A stretch of DNA of 64,000 nucleotides, from positions 551,501-615,500 of the forward strand of contig NC_080424.1 in the NCBI RefSeq assembly GCF_029873635.1, given 5' to 3'. Both the position numbers and the translations under genes were made by a program. Within the stretch, counting starts at the first letter, position 1. The number at the start of each line of letters is the position of its first letter. The notes under the pieces are model-generated. The model made no database searches. It was given only the letters and a program-made list of their open reading frames with translations, and had not been told where the DNA came from. Shown one piece after another: positions 23,393 through 35,000 of the stretch. The DNA is from Malania oleifera (taxonomy: Eukaryota > Streptophyta > Magnoliopsida > Santalales > Ximeniaceae).

Positions 23393-25527
23393 CTAAGGAA
23401 GCAGCAGGGAATGCAACCATGGAAGCAGCTTTTCATGAACCAGGTCAGGTCTGTCATCATGGGGACAATGCCCCACCCCTTCCAATACGAAGAGGCTTAT
23501 ATTTGGCAGTGAACAGAAGAATTTACCCACAGGCCCATCCAGCGGAGTCAATGGGTCTTCATCACCCCACAGAACTAGCACTGGCAAATTAGAGATCCTT
23601 GGCATCAACCTCACCGGATTTGGCCCCGGCGGGCCAGTCACTATGGAAATGAAAGCGTCAAGTGCTCCTTCATCATTTGCTGGCTCCCTGATGATCTGCA
23701 CCTTCGTTTATTTAATTAATTAACCGCATGAACTGACGAGCAGAAGTTGATTTTCCCTACGGAAATTTTGATCGATTCCATTTGGGACATGAACGATGGA
23801 AAACGTTTTCATATGAAGGAAAGCTAGGAAAGCGGGAAAAATCAAAGATCTATATTAAATGTTTGCATGCCAATATTAGCTTTTTGATTTTTCTTGCTTT
23901 TTGATAGAATTTTCATTCTCTATATTATTTGTGATAGAGAGAAAATATATAGAATGGGTTAATTTGCAGCACGGGAATGGTCGTACCTCCACTAGATCCT
24001 CATCCACGGATTCTTTATTTCCATAAACAGACAGTAAAATGTTCCTTAGATTATCCCTGCATTAGCCCCCCAAAAATAATTTAAAAAAAAAAAAACTAGT
24101 TCCCTGCATCTCTGATTAATTAATTTATATGCTGGATATCATCTTCTGAAGAATATTTATATACAAACATGAATGTGAACTATGAAGAGAAACTTGAAAG
24201 ATTACCTCTGCTTGACACGCTCAAAGATTGCGGAAGCAATGATCCTTTGCTTCAATAAGAAGTCGAACAACCAGAGCAAAGGTAATAGCAGTCTGATTCG
24301 CCAATCATCAACAATTGCCTTGTTGTTCATGCCACCTGCACAGTTTAGCAGCACAAGCCCTCGGACCAAGTCTTGAGTAGACTCTGATTCATTATGGGCC
24401 ACCAAAATAATGGAATTATACATATACATGATCATCAGGAAGCTAATTAAAACCTCCATTCCATAGATGCCTACCACCAATGCTAGGTCTAGCTAATTTG
24501 AAATATAACATGCCAAATATTAATTAATTGTACCTGTTGCCGCAATTACGCAGGCCAGACTCCCCACGGAGTTTCCTATCAGCACAGTTGGCTTCTGAAC
24601 GATTTCGTCCAAGAAATCCAGTATTAACTGTTCAGATCAGCGAAAAAAAAGTATTGGCAAAAGGTAGGGGGTGTGTTAATGGATAATCGAGATCAAAGAA
24701 AAAAATCCAACCCTGGGTTTCTACATATATATATAAATTATGTATATCAACATTATAAATTAATATACCTGTGCCCATATTTCCATTGTATATGCAAAGC
24801 CTGGAGGTTTATCCGAAGCACCAAAACCAAGAAGATCAATAGCATAAACCGTGTAAGTTTCAGCCAGGGTCAAGATATTCCTGAAAGCCAATTGGGTACA
24901 CAAACACAGGGGCATTATGTCGAACGCATGAATGATATGTGTGTGTGTGTGTGTGTGTCACATTCACCTATATATATATATATTGAAAGAGGAAAAGAGA
25001 AATGGTAGAAGTTAATTCAGATAAGGAGGAATTGAAGAAGTTGAGGAAGGAAGGAAGAACTGAATTAATTAAAAATGAAGGGATGGATATAGAGAGATGA
25101 ATGTGAATGTAAAGGAAGTAGGTGTGAGACACCTGCGCCAGTGAGGAATGGAGGCGCCGAAGCCGTGAACGAGGAGGAGGGGGGGAGGGGAGGGGGACTG
25201 ACGCTGAGCGGCAGTGAGCACCAAGTAGTTGATGCCGTGGCCCTTCCACTCCCACTTCTTGCAGTACCTCTCCCTTATCTCCCTCACCCCCAAACTCAAA
25301 CACGTCGTTTGGATCTGCCTGCTCCTGCTGCTGCTGCAGCAATAATATTGTTTAGAGGAAACAGCATTGGGAATATGGTTGGGAGTGGTAGTGGGGGTGG
25401 TGGCGGGGACTCTTTTTCTTCTGATGCACCTCAACCTGATCTTCACTTTTGCAGCAAGAGGAAGAGGAAGATCAGTAGCAGCAGCAGCAGCTACCCTTAC
25501 CCTCATTGTTATCCATAAGTATTCCAC
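23393..25527 (-). CDS. Alpha/beta-fold hydrolase, probably plastid-targeted (6 exons, 383 aa)
   Basis: Coding exons by GT-AG borders and continuous phase: 25527-25133, 24880-24769, 24627-24534, 24383-24206, 24056-23987, 23695-23393. Together they give 1152 nt, 383 aa plus stop. Visible landmarks are the oxyanion motif HGFGAS (residues 121-126), DLLGFGASDKP in exon 2, the nucleophile elbow GNSVG with Ser189 (exon 3), a lid-region NCAGGMNNKAIVDDWR (exon 4), the acid motif WGDEDPLTP with probable Asp330, and GVGHCPHDD with His359. The catalytic triad is complete. The Ala- and basic-rich N-terminus with few acidic residues fits a plastid transit peptide. It resembles the plant group that contains pheophytinase and Arabidopsis At5g19850, recalled from memory; the substrate is unknown. 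Start Met at 25527 is the first in frame; Met8 is an alternative. Confidence 0.92.
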
Positions 25528-27423
25528 ACATACTTCGATAATATACCAAGTCGTACAATTGTGTATGTATATGTATACTTGTGGTAGCTTTCTGTGGTCA
25601 TCTAATATATTTGATTGATTTAGTGCTTAATTACTGGTTACCAGTCCAGATGCAATTAAACAAGTTGCTTCTCATGCTAGCTTAGTTAACTAAAAGTTCA
25701 ACTCCTCAAGAATTGTTAATATTGTCACCCCCCTTTAATTTACCAGTTAAGCTTCATTTGTATTGTATGTGGACATAGTACTTTTCACCTCACAAAAATA
25801 AATAAATAATCATGCATGTGTTTGTGTGTGTGTGTGTGTATACTCTCGCTATCTCTTAAGATACACTTTATGGTTAAAACTCACAATTTTTCATATTGAA
25901 TATTTATAATTTGAATTTTTAGAATTATTAGAAGCGGCATGAATGAGAGTATTGAAGCTTATATAATGCATATAAATTTATGCAAGCTAGTGTTATTTTC
26001 ATTTTCTTGTCAAGAACTATTTGAAACTTAAGGACCTAAAATAATTTAGCATGAGATAGTGAATAAATATTTAACAATCGTCAAAATATTGGAAAAAATC
26101 TCCTACAATCTTGTAAATTGGTAGTAAACGGGTTTATATAATTGACTCCATCTGATAAGGATTTAATCATATTTGCTATCCAAATTTATATAAGATTTGT
26201 TTTTATTCAATTTCCATTAGTTTTTGCGATTGGTCATCCACCTTAATTCCCACTTTTTGCCATATGTTATGGTTGTCCTTTCATCTCAAACCCTATGTTT
26301 CTACGAGGATCATTAAACTTTGAAGTATTACTAGAATACTTTTAAATTAGAGCTCTTAAGTATTCAACAGGAAAAGTGTTGAAGGTCATAAATACTGTTC
26401 AGTTATGTGTAAAAATAAGCATTGATCATAAGTACTTACAAAATAAGTGATGTTTGGTTAATCACCTTATTATTAGTGTTGTGCAGATATATTATAATAA
26501 TATTATTAAATTTCAATATGAATATATTATAGTCAAAAAGTAATCTATGAGTATGAAGTTGTGCTAATAATAATATTATTAAATAAATTAATATTTTATT
26601 AAAATATTGTTTTCTAATTGACAATTTAATTCATATTTATGTTGCTTAACATTTTATTATTCTCTAATTAACATTTTAAACTTTTTTAATTAACAAAATA
26701 AATAACATTTCAATTAACAATTTTAATTAACATTAGAAGTAGCCAACAGTTTTGCTAAATTGAAAATTTGACACGCAATTAAAATAAATTAACGATAATT
26801 AAACCTAAAATATTAATATTTATTAATGAAGATATTATATGTTAATTACAATTTTAAACTGATGTTAATCAGAATGATTATTTGCTATTAATTATCTAAC
26901 AATATCCTCCTCTACAACCAACATTGGCTAACATTGGTTGGTAGACCTAGTATAAAAGGCGAATTGGACGCGCATACATCAATCAAGCACAAACGGCTGG
27001 CTCCTAAAGAAACAATTTCAATATAAATAAATAATTCTCCCTTTTTTATAAAATGAAATCTTGAACAAAAAATTAAGTTCCAAATTTTAGTTTGGTATTT
27101 TGTTAAATTGACATGGTTCCTTTTGTACTTTTATCTTCTTAAAAACAAATGTTTTTTTTTTTTTTTGGGTTGCGCAAGTGTAAGAATAACATCCATTTCT
27201 ACCACAAAAATTACATTTTACGAAAGAATAGTCGATTGATAGTTTTTACAGAAGTAATCTGTGTTTAACTTTTGAGCATGATTACACTCAATGCCGACTT
27301 TGTCAAAAAAACATATTTTTAACTTAGAATTTTGTCTAAATTCTCCTTTCTTTGAGTAAATTTTGAGAGTACTGGATTGAAATCTTGAACTTTTTTTTTT
27401 TTTTTCAAATTTTCAATATCAAA
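25528..27423. other. Intergenic DNA, promoter side of the hydrolase gene
   Basis: AT-rich sequence between the two host genes. It holds a (GT)n run at about 25815-25840 and several AATTAAT-rich stretches (26.5-26.9 kb). No protein-coding signal or transposon end is convincing. Confidence 0.5.
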
Positions 27424-27720
27424 CTAACTACAATTTGTAACATTTAAACCTTCATTTTCCCTTTTCAAGTTCTCATATACAAAAGACAAGGTATTCAATT
27501 GTTTTTTTTTTTTTAATTTTGTTATATTTAGTGCTAATATTTTCTCATATATTTCATTTAGGGCATCACTAAACTCATCAGAAGATGGTTTTTCTTCGTA
27601 ATTGATTGAGTCACATATCTCTTCTTTGTCTTCAATAGCTATTAGAGAACAATTTGTGACTTCATTATCTTCTTTCTCCTTTTTCTCTATTTCAAACATG
27701 TCACAATTTTTAACGAACAC
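27424..27720 (-). pseudogene. Possible Copia gag-like remnant
   Basis: A 98-codon minus-strand ORF rich in Glu, Lys and Asn with EEKPSSDEFSDALNEIYEKI and VYENLKRENEGLNV. The acidic stretch followed by a KENE-type coiled coil recalls the C-terminal gag of some plant Copia elements. Poly-T runs (27149-27163, 27390-27404, 27505-27514) flank or interrupt it. The call is weak: composition alone could mislead. Confidence 0.3.
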
Positions 27721-27829
27721 ATTTGCATTTGATAATTTTATTTCTTCATGTGAATCTTCAAGGATGTGTCAATTTTGCTTTTTCGTATCACAAATAGAGA
27801 CTCTTATCAATTTCACAAAGGTCTAAAGC

Positions 27830-28404
27830 ACAAAACATTGTATTCATTGCCTTGGCATTTATAGTGTGCATTAATGTTACATTTTCATTCCACCTATTTC
27901 TAAGTTTTCCTTTCTTTTCTCACATATTTTTCAAGTTCCAAAAAAAGTCTAAATGACAAGAGACCTTCGTTTTCTCATAACCTAATTCTTTTATATATAT
28001 AACACACATTATTAGAAAGGCAATTCCCTTTCTTGGACTAATTTTTAAGTTATCCAGAAAACCCTTACAAGTATCAACAATTTTTCAAAAACCCTATAAT
28101 CACCATAACTAAAGATTTCTCAAAATATCCCTATAAACTACCACAATTACCCAAAACACCCCAAAGCCACGGAACACTCATGAACTGCATGGCCATGACT
28201 AGTATGTATGTATATTGCAATTGCAAAAGACTAAAAGAGATGCTTCTTTCTCACCTTTCAAAAGTTAGATGCCAAAAGTAGCCGTAGTGATCATATGACA
28301 TATACATGGCACCAACTTCCAAACAAAAAAAAAAAAGCAGCTGTGATCACAACAAAAAAAATTTTATGTCAGAAGCTTAACCAAAATAGCTCCAACGCTT
28401 CTGT
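27830..28404. other. 3' flank of PETs
   Basis: Non-coding, AT-rich. It should include the PETs 3' untranslated region next to the stop at 28405. I see no repeat boundary. Confidence 0.45.
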
Positions 28405-29020
28405 TTAATGTGTTGTTGACTCCCCAAGAGTAAACCGAGCAAACCTCCTCACCTTAATGTTCTCCCCAAGAGCAGCAACAGTTTGGTTCAATAAGTCTTT
28501 TACCAGAATACTGTCATTCTTAATGAAGGGCTGCTCCAAAAGAGCAAACTCTCCAAGCCTCTTTGACACCCTCCCCTCAACAATCCTCTCCCTTATGTTC
28601 TCTGGTTTTGACAGGAGGTCCTCTCTCTGCATCTCAAGCTCTTTTTCCTTCACAAAGATGCTTTCTGGGATTTCTTCCACAGATACAAACTGCACTTGTG
28701 GGCAGGCCACCACTTGCATTGCAAGATCGGCCACGAACTCCTTAAAATTTTCACTTCTTCCCACAAAATCAGTTTCACAGTTCACTTCGATAAGAACTCC
28801 GATTCGGGAGTCATGGACGTATGACCCAACCCGGCCTTCAGCTGCAAGCCGACTGGACTTTTTGTCAGCAGTTGAAAGACCCTTCTTTCTGAGGTACACT
28901 TGCGCCTTCTCCACGTCCCCTCCAGTTTCAGAGAGAGCTCTCTTGCAGTCCATCATGCCTGCTCCAGTTTCTTCCCGTAGCTGTTTGACCATTGCAGCTG
29001 TTATCGTTACCATTGGTGGC
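28405..29020 (-). CDS. PETs: PETs last coding exon: second EF-Ts module
   Basis: 616 nt, acceptor TTGTAG|G. It starts [18 protein letters not shown] and repeats the whole EF-Ts module, with [16 protein letters not shown] and FARFTLGE, to a stop at 28407-28405. It is closely similar to the first module, as expected from an old internal duplication known in plant PETs. Confidence 0.95.
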
Positions 29021-32000
29021 CTACAATAGATATTGGAAGATATAAAATAGTAGAATTAAAACATGTAGTTTTTCATCAGGAGTATGAAGCTACTTCAGGA
29101 AAATAGATGTAGAAAGAGGCATGTGCATTCGCCAACCTTTTTACTACTACAACTACAGCAATCCTTTTAAAATTTCACAACTGTAGTACTCCTCAGACCA
29201 ATATATGACTGTTAAAAGTGACGAACACTACAATAAACTAGATAAACATGAAATCTTTTGAATACTGGTAATTAAATTTGAAACACTATGGTGTATCTGC
29301 TTCTCTCAAAAGAATCCAATTTACAAACAGGTAAATGAGAAAATTTTGATGCAAAACAGAAAATGAAAATGGAAAGATGTTGTTTCATCTCTCATGGCAC
29401 CCATGCAAGTACTCGCTAGATTTCATGTTTTTGCCAATTTTGCACCAATATAGTGCCTAATCAACCATTCACAAAAAAGCCTTCTTTGCCATTTTAACAT
29501 GTTAGTCTAAAAAATTTTACAATATATGAATTGACACAGTTAATATGAATTCAAAATTCACAAGAAACAGGGACTCACTTTTGAACAGCTTCCTTGGCTT
29601 CAGCTGCACCAGCCTGCTCTTTCACCAGTTGAGGCACTGGTTTGCCTGCAGTTTGAGCTGCCACCTCTGCAGCAAAATCCTGGCTTTTCTTCTCCAGACC
29701 TTCTCCAAGATTGTACCGCACAAACCTCTTCACTTTTATATTTTCCCCTATGGTTGCAATCATCTTCTTGACCCAGTCCTTTACCACCACCTTATCATTC
29801 TTAATGTAGGGCTGTTCAAGCAATGCCAGCTCTTCAAGCCCCTTCCTGATCCGCCCTTCAACAATCTTCAATCTGATCTGCTCTGGTTTTGACAAGAGAT
29901 CTTCCTTCTGCATTTCAATCTCTTTTTCTTTGTTTACAAGCTCTTCAGGAACATCTTCGGTAGCAAGATACTGAACTAGAGGGCATGCAGCCACTTGCAT
30001 GGCAAGATCATCAACCAGTTCCTTAAAGATGTCACCTCGAGAGACAAAATCTGTCTCACAGTTCACTTCTATCAGGACCCCTATCCTACAATCATGAATG
30101 TACGAACCTATTCTACCTTCAGCTGTGGCTCTACCCGCTTTCTTATCTGCACTTGCTAAACCTTTTTTCCTGAGGAACTCCTGAGCTTTAACAATATCAC
30201 CTCCAGTTTCTGAGAGAGCCTTTTTGCAATCCATCATTCCTGCTCCTGTTTCTTCACGCAAATGCTTCACTAAAGCTGGTGATATAGTTGCTGAATTTTA
30301 TCCACAAGTTGAAATAAGTAGAGGAAGGAACACATCTCCATAAGAAACTGGCATTCTTATGTGAAACAGATGCAGACCAAAGTAATCAAAAAGTTTAAAG
30401 TGTGATGGTATCCTGACTGAAAATATCAGAGTAGGATTTAAACAGTTGTGGATCAGAGTACACAAGAAAATCATAACATTAGAACTTTTTGGCCAAGCCA
30501 TAATGGTTATTTTTTTTTTCAAGTAACAAAAACTTCATTAATGCAAGAAATAACTAAAAAATTCACATGAAAAAGAGGACAAGTCATCCTCCTTCGCAGC
30601 AAAAACAAAAGGAAAAGCAAATACCCTCAAAAACCCCCAAAAGAATCAGCCCAAACTGTAGCCATAATGAAGCTTTCTCCCAAATCAAATTCTCTGGAGC
30701 CTTCTAATCTCTGAATATCCTGGCATTCCTTTCAAGCCAAAGAGTTGACAATATAGAAAAAACAAAACAAAACCACCATTTCTCTCTCTTCCTTCTGAAG
30801 ACCAAAAACTGTACCACCGTGAAATCTTAACTGATCTTTCAAACTACCCAATCCTCACCACTGTAGGAAAAAAAATTATACCATAGTGCCCTTGCCACCT
30901 CACAATTAATCTCACTTTCCTTGCCATGCATCAAGCAGACGTCACTGAGAGCCTTATGAGGCCTCCTAATCTGAAGCAAGTCACTTGTGTTAACCCTGTT
31001 GAGAACCAAAGTCCATATGAAAGCTAAAATCTTAAAAGGAACAGCAACCTTCCACACTATATTCAAATGAAAGGACTGGGATAGACTTTGAAGAGAATGA
31101 ACCCGAATAGTCCCCAGTCCAAAGCCTACTACCCCCCAGGTTTTGGGAATTAATGAAAATTCAAACGCTCAACAGGAAAGTGAGCTCTTCTATCTCTCTC
31201 ATTGGGACTCCTAGAAAAAATGGAAGTCCCAAGACACAAGAACCCTCTCAGAAGAATATAATTCAGAAATAGGAGCATCATGCACAGATAAACGTCCACA
31301 CAATCGAGGCACAAGGTATTCCAACGAAGCCACGCCCACCCAAATATCTTCCCAAGAGTGAACCCTATCCCCAACACCAACAGAAAAACAAATGAAAGGA
31401 AAGAAAAGACCAGAAACCTAAGAGACAAATTTCCAAGGGCATGCAAGAGAACCAATTCCAACCCCCCTTGGTATCCCACCAATTCCTATGAATACCTACT
31501 TAGTACTTACTCTTTATTACTTTGTGCCATAAGGAACCACACTCTAAGGGGAATCTCCATAACCATTTGCCTATTAAAGAAATGTTTTTAGAAACCAAAC
31601 TATCGCTGAACAGACCTCCCTCAGACTTTGGTCTACTAACAGCCTCCCAATTAAGATTATCCCTCTTATACTCCCCAATATCAGACCATAAAAAATCTCT
31701 CATAAGCTTCTCTAAACTCCCAGCGACTTTCACGCAAATTTTAAAAAGAGAGAGACAATAAATATGAACATTGAAAAGACAAGCACCAATGAGAGTAATT
31801 ATACCACCCAAGGAAATATAAGCCCTCTTCAACCCTTCCAGTCTTCCGACCCTCTCAAGCACTGGATCACAAAAGGCAGTGAACAACAGACAACCCCAAG
31901 AGGAAGGCCAAGATACAAAATGGACCAAGACAACAAATTGCACCCCACAAGAGATATAAAACCCTCCCAACTCCCTATTGCTCAGATTAATACCAGCCAA

Positions 32001-35000
32001 ACCACTATTAACCAAATTAATTTTCAGTCCTGAAATCTTCTCAAAAACTTCTAGCAGTGCAAGTACCTTGCAAAATTTCTCAGCACTATTCTCTGAAAGG
32101 AAAATTAGCATCGTCGGAAAATTGCAAGTGAGACACTCTCACCTCATCCCTAACAACCTCCAAATCCCTAATCACACCATAATCCTGAGCACGCAACACC
32201 AGTCTACTCAAACCATCCAAAACTAACGTGAACAAGAACAAAGATAACAAATCCCTTGTCTTAACCCCCTGGACATCTCAAACCACTCCCTAGGCTTACC
32301 ATTAATAATCACAAAAAAGTTGACCGAACTAAGACAACCTCTGATCCATTTATGCCATAAAAACCCAAAGCCCTTCTTAACTGTCACCCAATCCAATAAT
32401 CCCCAATTAACCATATTGTAAGCTTTCTCAAAATCTATTTTTAAAAAATTGCCTTGTTTACCTTTCCTTTTAGCATCCTCTACCACTTTAGCTACCAAAA
32501 TTGCGTCTAGAATTTGTCTCTGTAACAAATGCAGATAGGGCTAATGAAATAGTATCCCCAACACCTCTTTAAGTCTCCTCGGCAAGACTTTAGTAAGAAT
32601 ATTATAGATGCTAGTGACTAAGTTAATTGGTAAAAAATCTCTCACATTCCTCAACCTCTCGTTTTTGGGAATGAGTGCAATAAAAGAGGAATTAATGCTA
32701 TTACACACTATACACCATTTTTATGAAATCCCCTAAAAATATTTATATTTTTTAAAAAAAAGAAAAAAAAAAAAAAACTCATTACATCATCCATCAAAGC
32801 ATCCCAACAATCCTAGGAAAAAGCCAATGTAAAACTATCCAAACCTAGAGCTTTATTCATATCCATGCCCATCATTGCCTTCCTTATCTCTTCCATTTCA
32901 AACAACCTCTAAAGCCAAATAGTAGACTCTTCCCCAATAGGTTCCTAATCAAGCCCCTCCACCATCAACCCATCCCCACAATTCTCAGAGTAAGGGGATT
33001 TTAAATTAGTAATCCCTTTATCTTGACTAATCCTTCACCATCATACCTGATTCCAATTCCAATTCTTTAATCAAACACTACCTTCTCCTCCCATTAGCAA
33101 CTCTATGGAACAATCTAGAATTACAATCCCCATCCTTAGCCCAATGAACCCTAAATTTCTGACGCCAACTTCTTTCTTCTCAGAACAAAAGCAATTCCAA
33201 CTCACTAGACAAATGAGTCCTCCTTTCCCTCTCTTCCTAGCCCGATAAACCACACTCCTATAATCCGTATAAACACTTTAAAGTATTCAAAATGTTATCC
33301 CCAATATTCCTTAAAATCTCTTTGTTCCACACCTTAAGCCTATCTTTAGCAAAATTCAGCTTCTTCATCAACCTAAAACCTGCCCACCCCAAAACTTAGC
33401 ACTCCTTCCACCATTCCCGAATTCTTTCTCGAATAGACAAATGAGACAACCACATATTCTCAAATCTAAAGGGAATGGGTCCATATTGATGGCATTAAAG
33501 TCCAAGAGAATAGGGCTACAATCGGAGGTAGGTTTGACCAGCACCTCTTGTACAATGATTGGAAACAATTCTTCCTAAACATTTGTAAAGAGGAATTTAT
33601 AGATGCATGAGCTAGCTCTATTCCCCAAGTCCACCAAAGTAAGACTGCCATTATTTAAGGGAACATCTCTAAGGCAGCAATCACAAATAAAATTATTGAA
33701 TCTTCACATCCCATTATTCACCTAAAACTCCCATCCTCTCCGTCATATTATGAACAACATTAAAATCACCCCCCACACCCCCGTGGGTTACAAAGACCAA
33801 ACAAAATACCCAACTCTTCAAGAAAACCATTACACTAAAAAGAAATACAAGGGCCATACGCAAAAGTAAATCACTAGATTCACCACCACCCCCCCCCCCC
33901 AACTCCCTTAATATCTAATAAAATAGATAGGGAAAAAGAACTAAGTAAATAGTCCTATAACAAACAAACTTTGGTGTCCCATGCCACTAATTGAACACCT
34001 TAAGGCCTCAGACAAAGGGAAAACCAACCAACCTTGACTTCAAATCCCAAATACTCCTAAAAAGTTGGGGGCTAATGTCCTCTAATTTGGTTTCTTGGAG
34101 AAATAAAATATCGAGGACAATTCTATTAGCCAAATCTCTAACAACCCTCCTTTTTCCCAACCCCCCTCAACTACTAACATTCCATGAAAGGATCATTTAG
34201 CACCCTTCCCCCTTTATCATGGTTAACTGAAGACCCTAATCTACCCAATTACCCAACCAATTTTTTGTTTTTTCTTCTCTCCTAGCCCCCTCCAAACAAA
34301 TACTAAACTCCTCCCTACCCAAACACACCAACTTAAGACCTAAATCATTCAGAAATACCTAGGTGCCCTTGTGATATCTCTCACCCCCAAAAATGCTTAT
34401 AGTACCGGGCATCCCCCTAACCACTAGTTCTTTATGATATAAAGATAATTCAAAATCAATCTCAATAGACCCAAGAATGGAAGGTTTACCATTAGGTGTG
34501 CCATTGTATTCCTATTTCGCTCTAGAAAGATTTTGAGGTTATTGGCAAAGCTAAATGGCTAGAGAAAAACTCGAATAAGTTGGGAGAAACATTTTTCCTC
34601 TAGATAAGTTGTTACCCTTTAGAATCAAAGCCACATCTGAGCTCTAAGCTCCCTAAACAAAATTTGTCCAAGGCTTTTTAGATTGTGGAGGCCTAGTAAT
34701 ATCACTCCAACTCTTTCCCAATCTCAATGCCTCCTCCCCCCCCCCCCCTACTTCCTTGCTATTTTCTCCCCCACCTACTCTTCAAAGACTCTCAATAAGT
34801 AACTCCTCATAATCAGGGGAAGAAAACGAAATTTCTTCTTCTTCTTCAAACACCATTGGACTTTCAATGTGATTGTCCCAAAGCATTACCTCCTTACCTT
34901 TCCTCCTTACACTCGCTTCTTCATCCTCCATCTTCCTCTACACACGATTATAGATATCCTCTAGCCTTCTCAAAGTTCGCGCCTGAATCCCTTCGCCATG

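Noticed and set aside
25141..25518. Plus-strand ORFs rich in Gly and Ser
   Set aside because: They are the antisense shadow of the GC-rich first exon of the hydrolase; low complexity explains the open frame.
28457..29029. 190-codon plus-strand ORF
   Set aside because: It is the antisense shadow of the last PETs exon.
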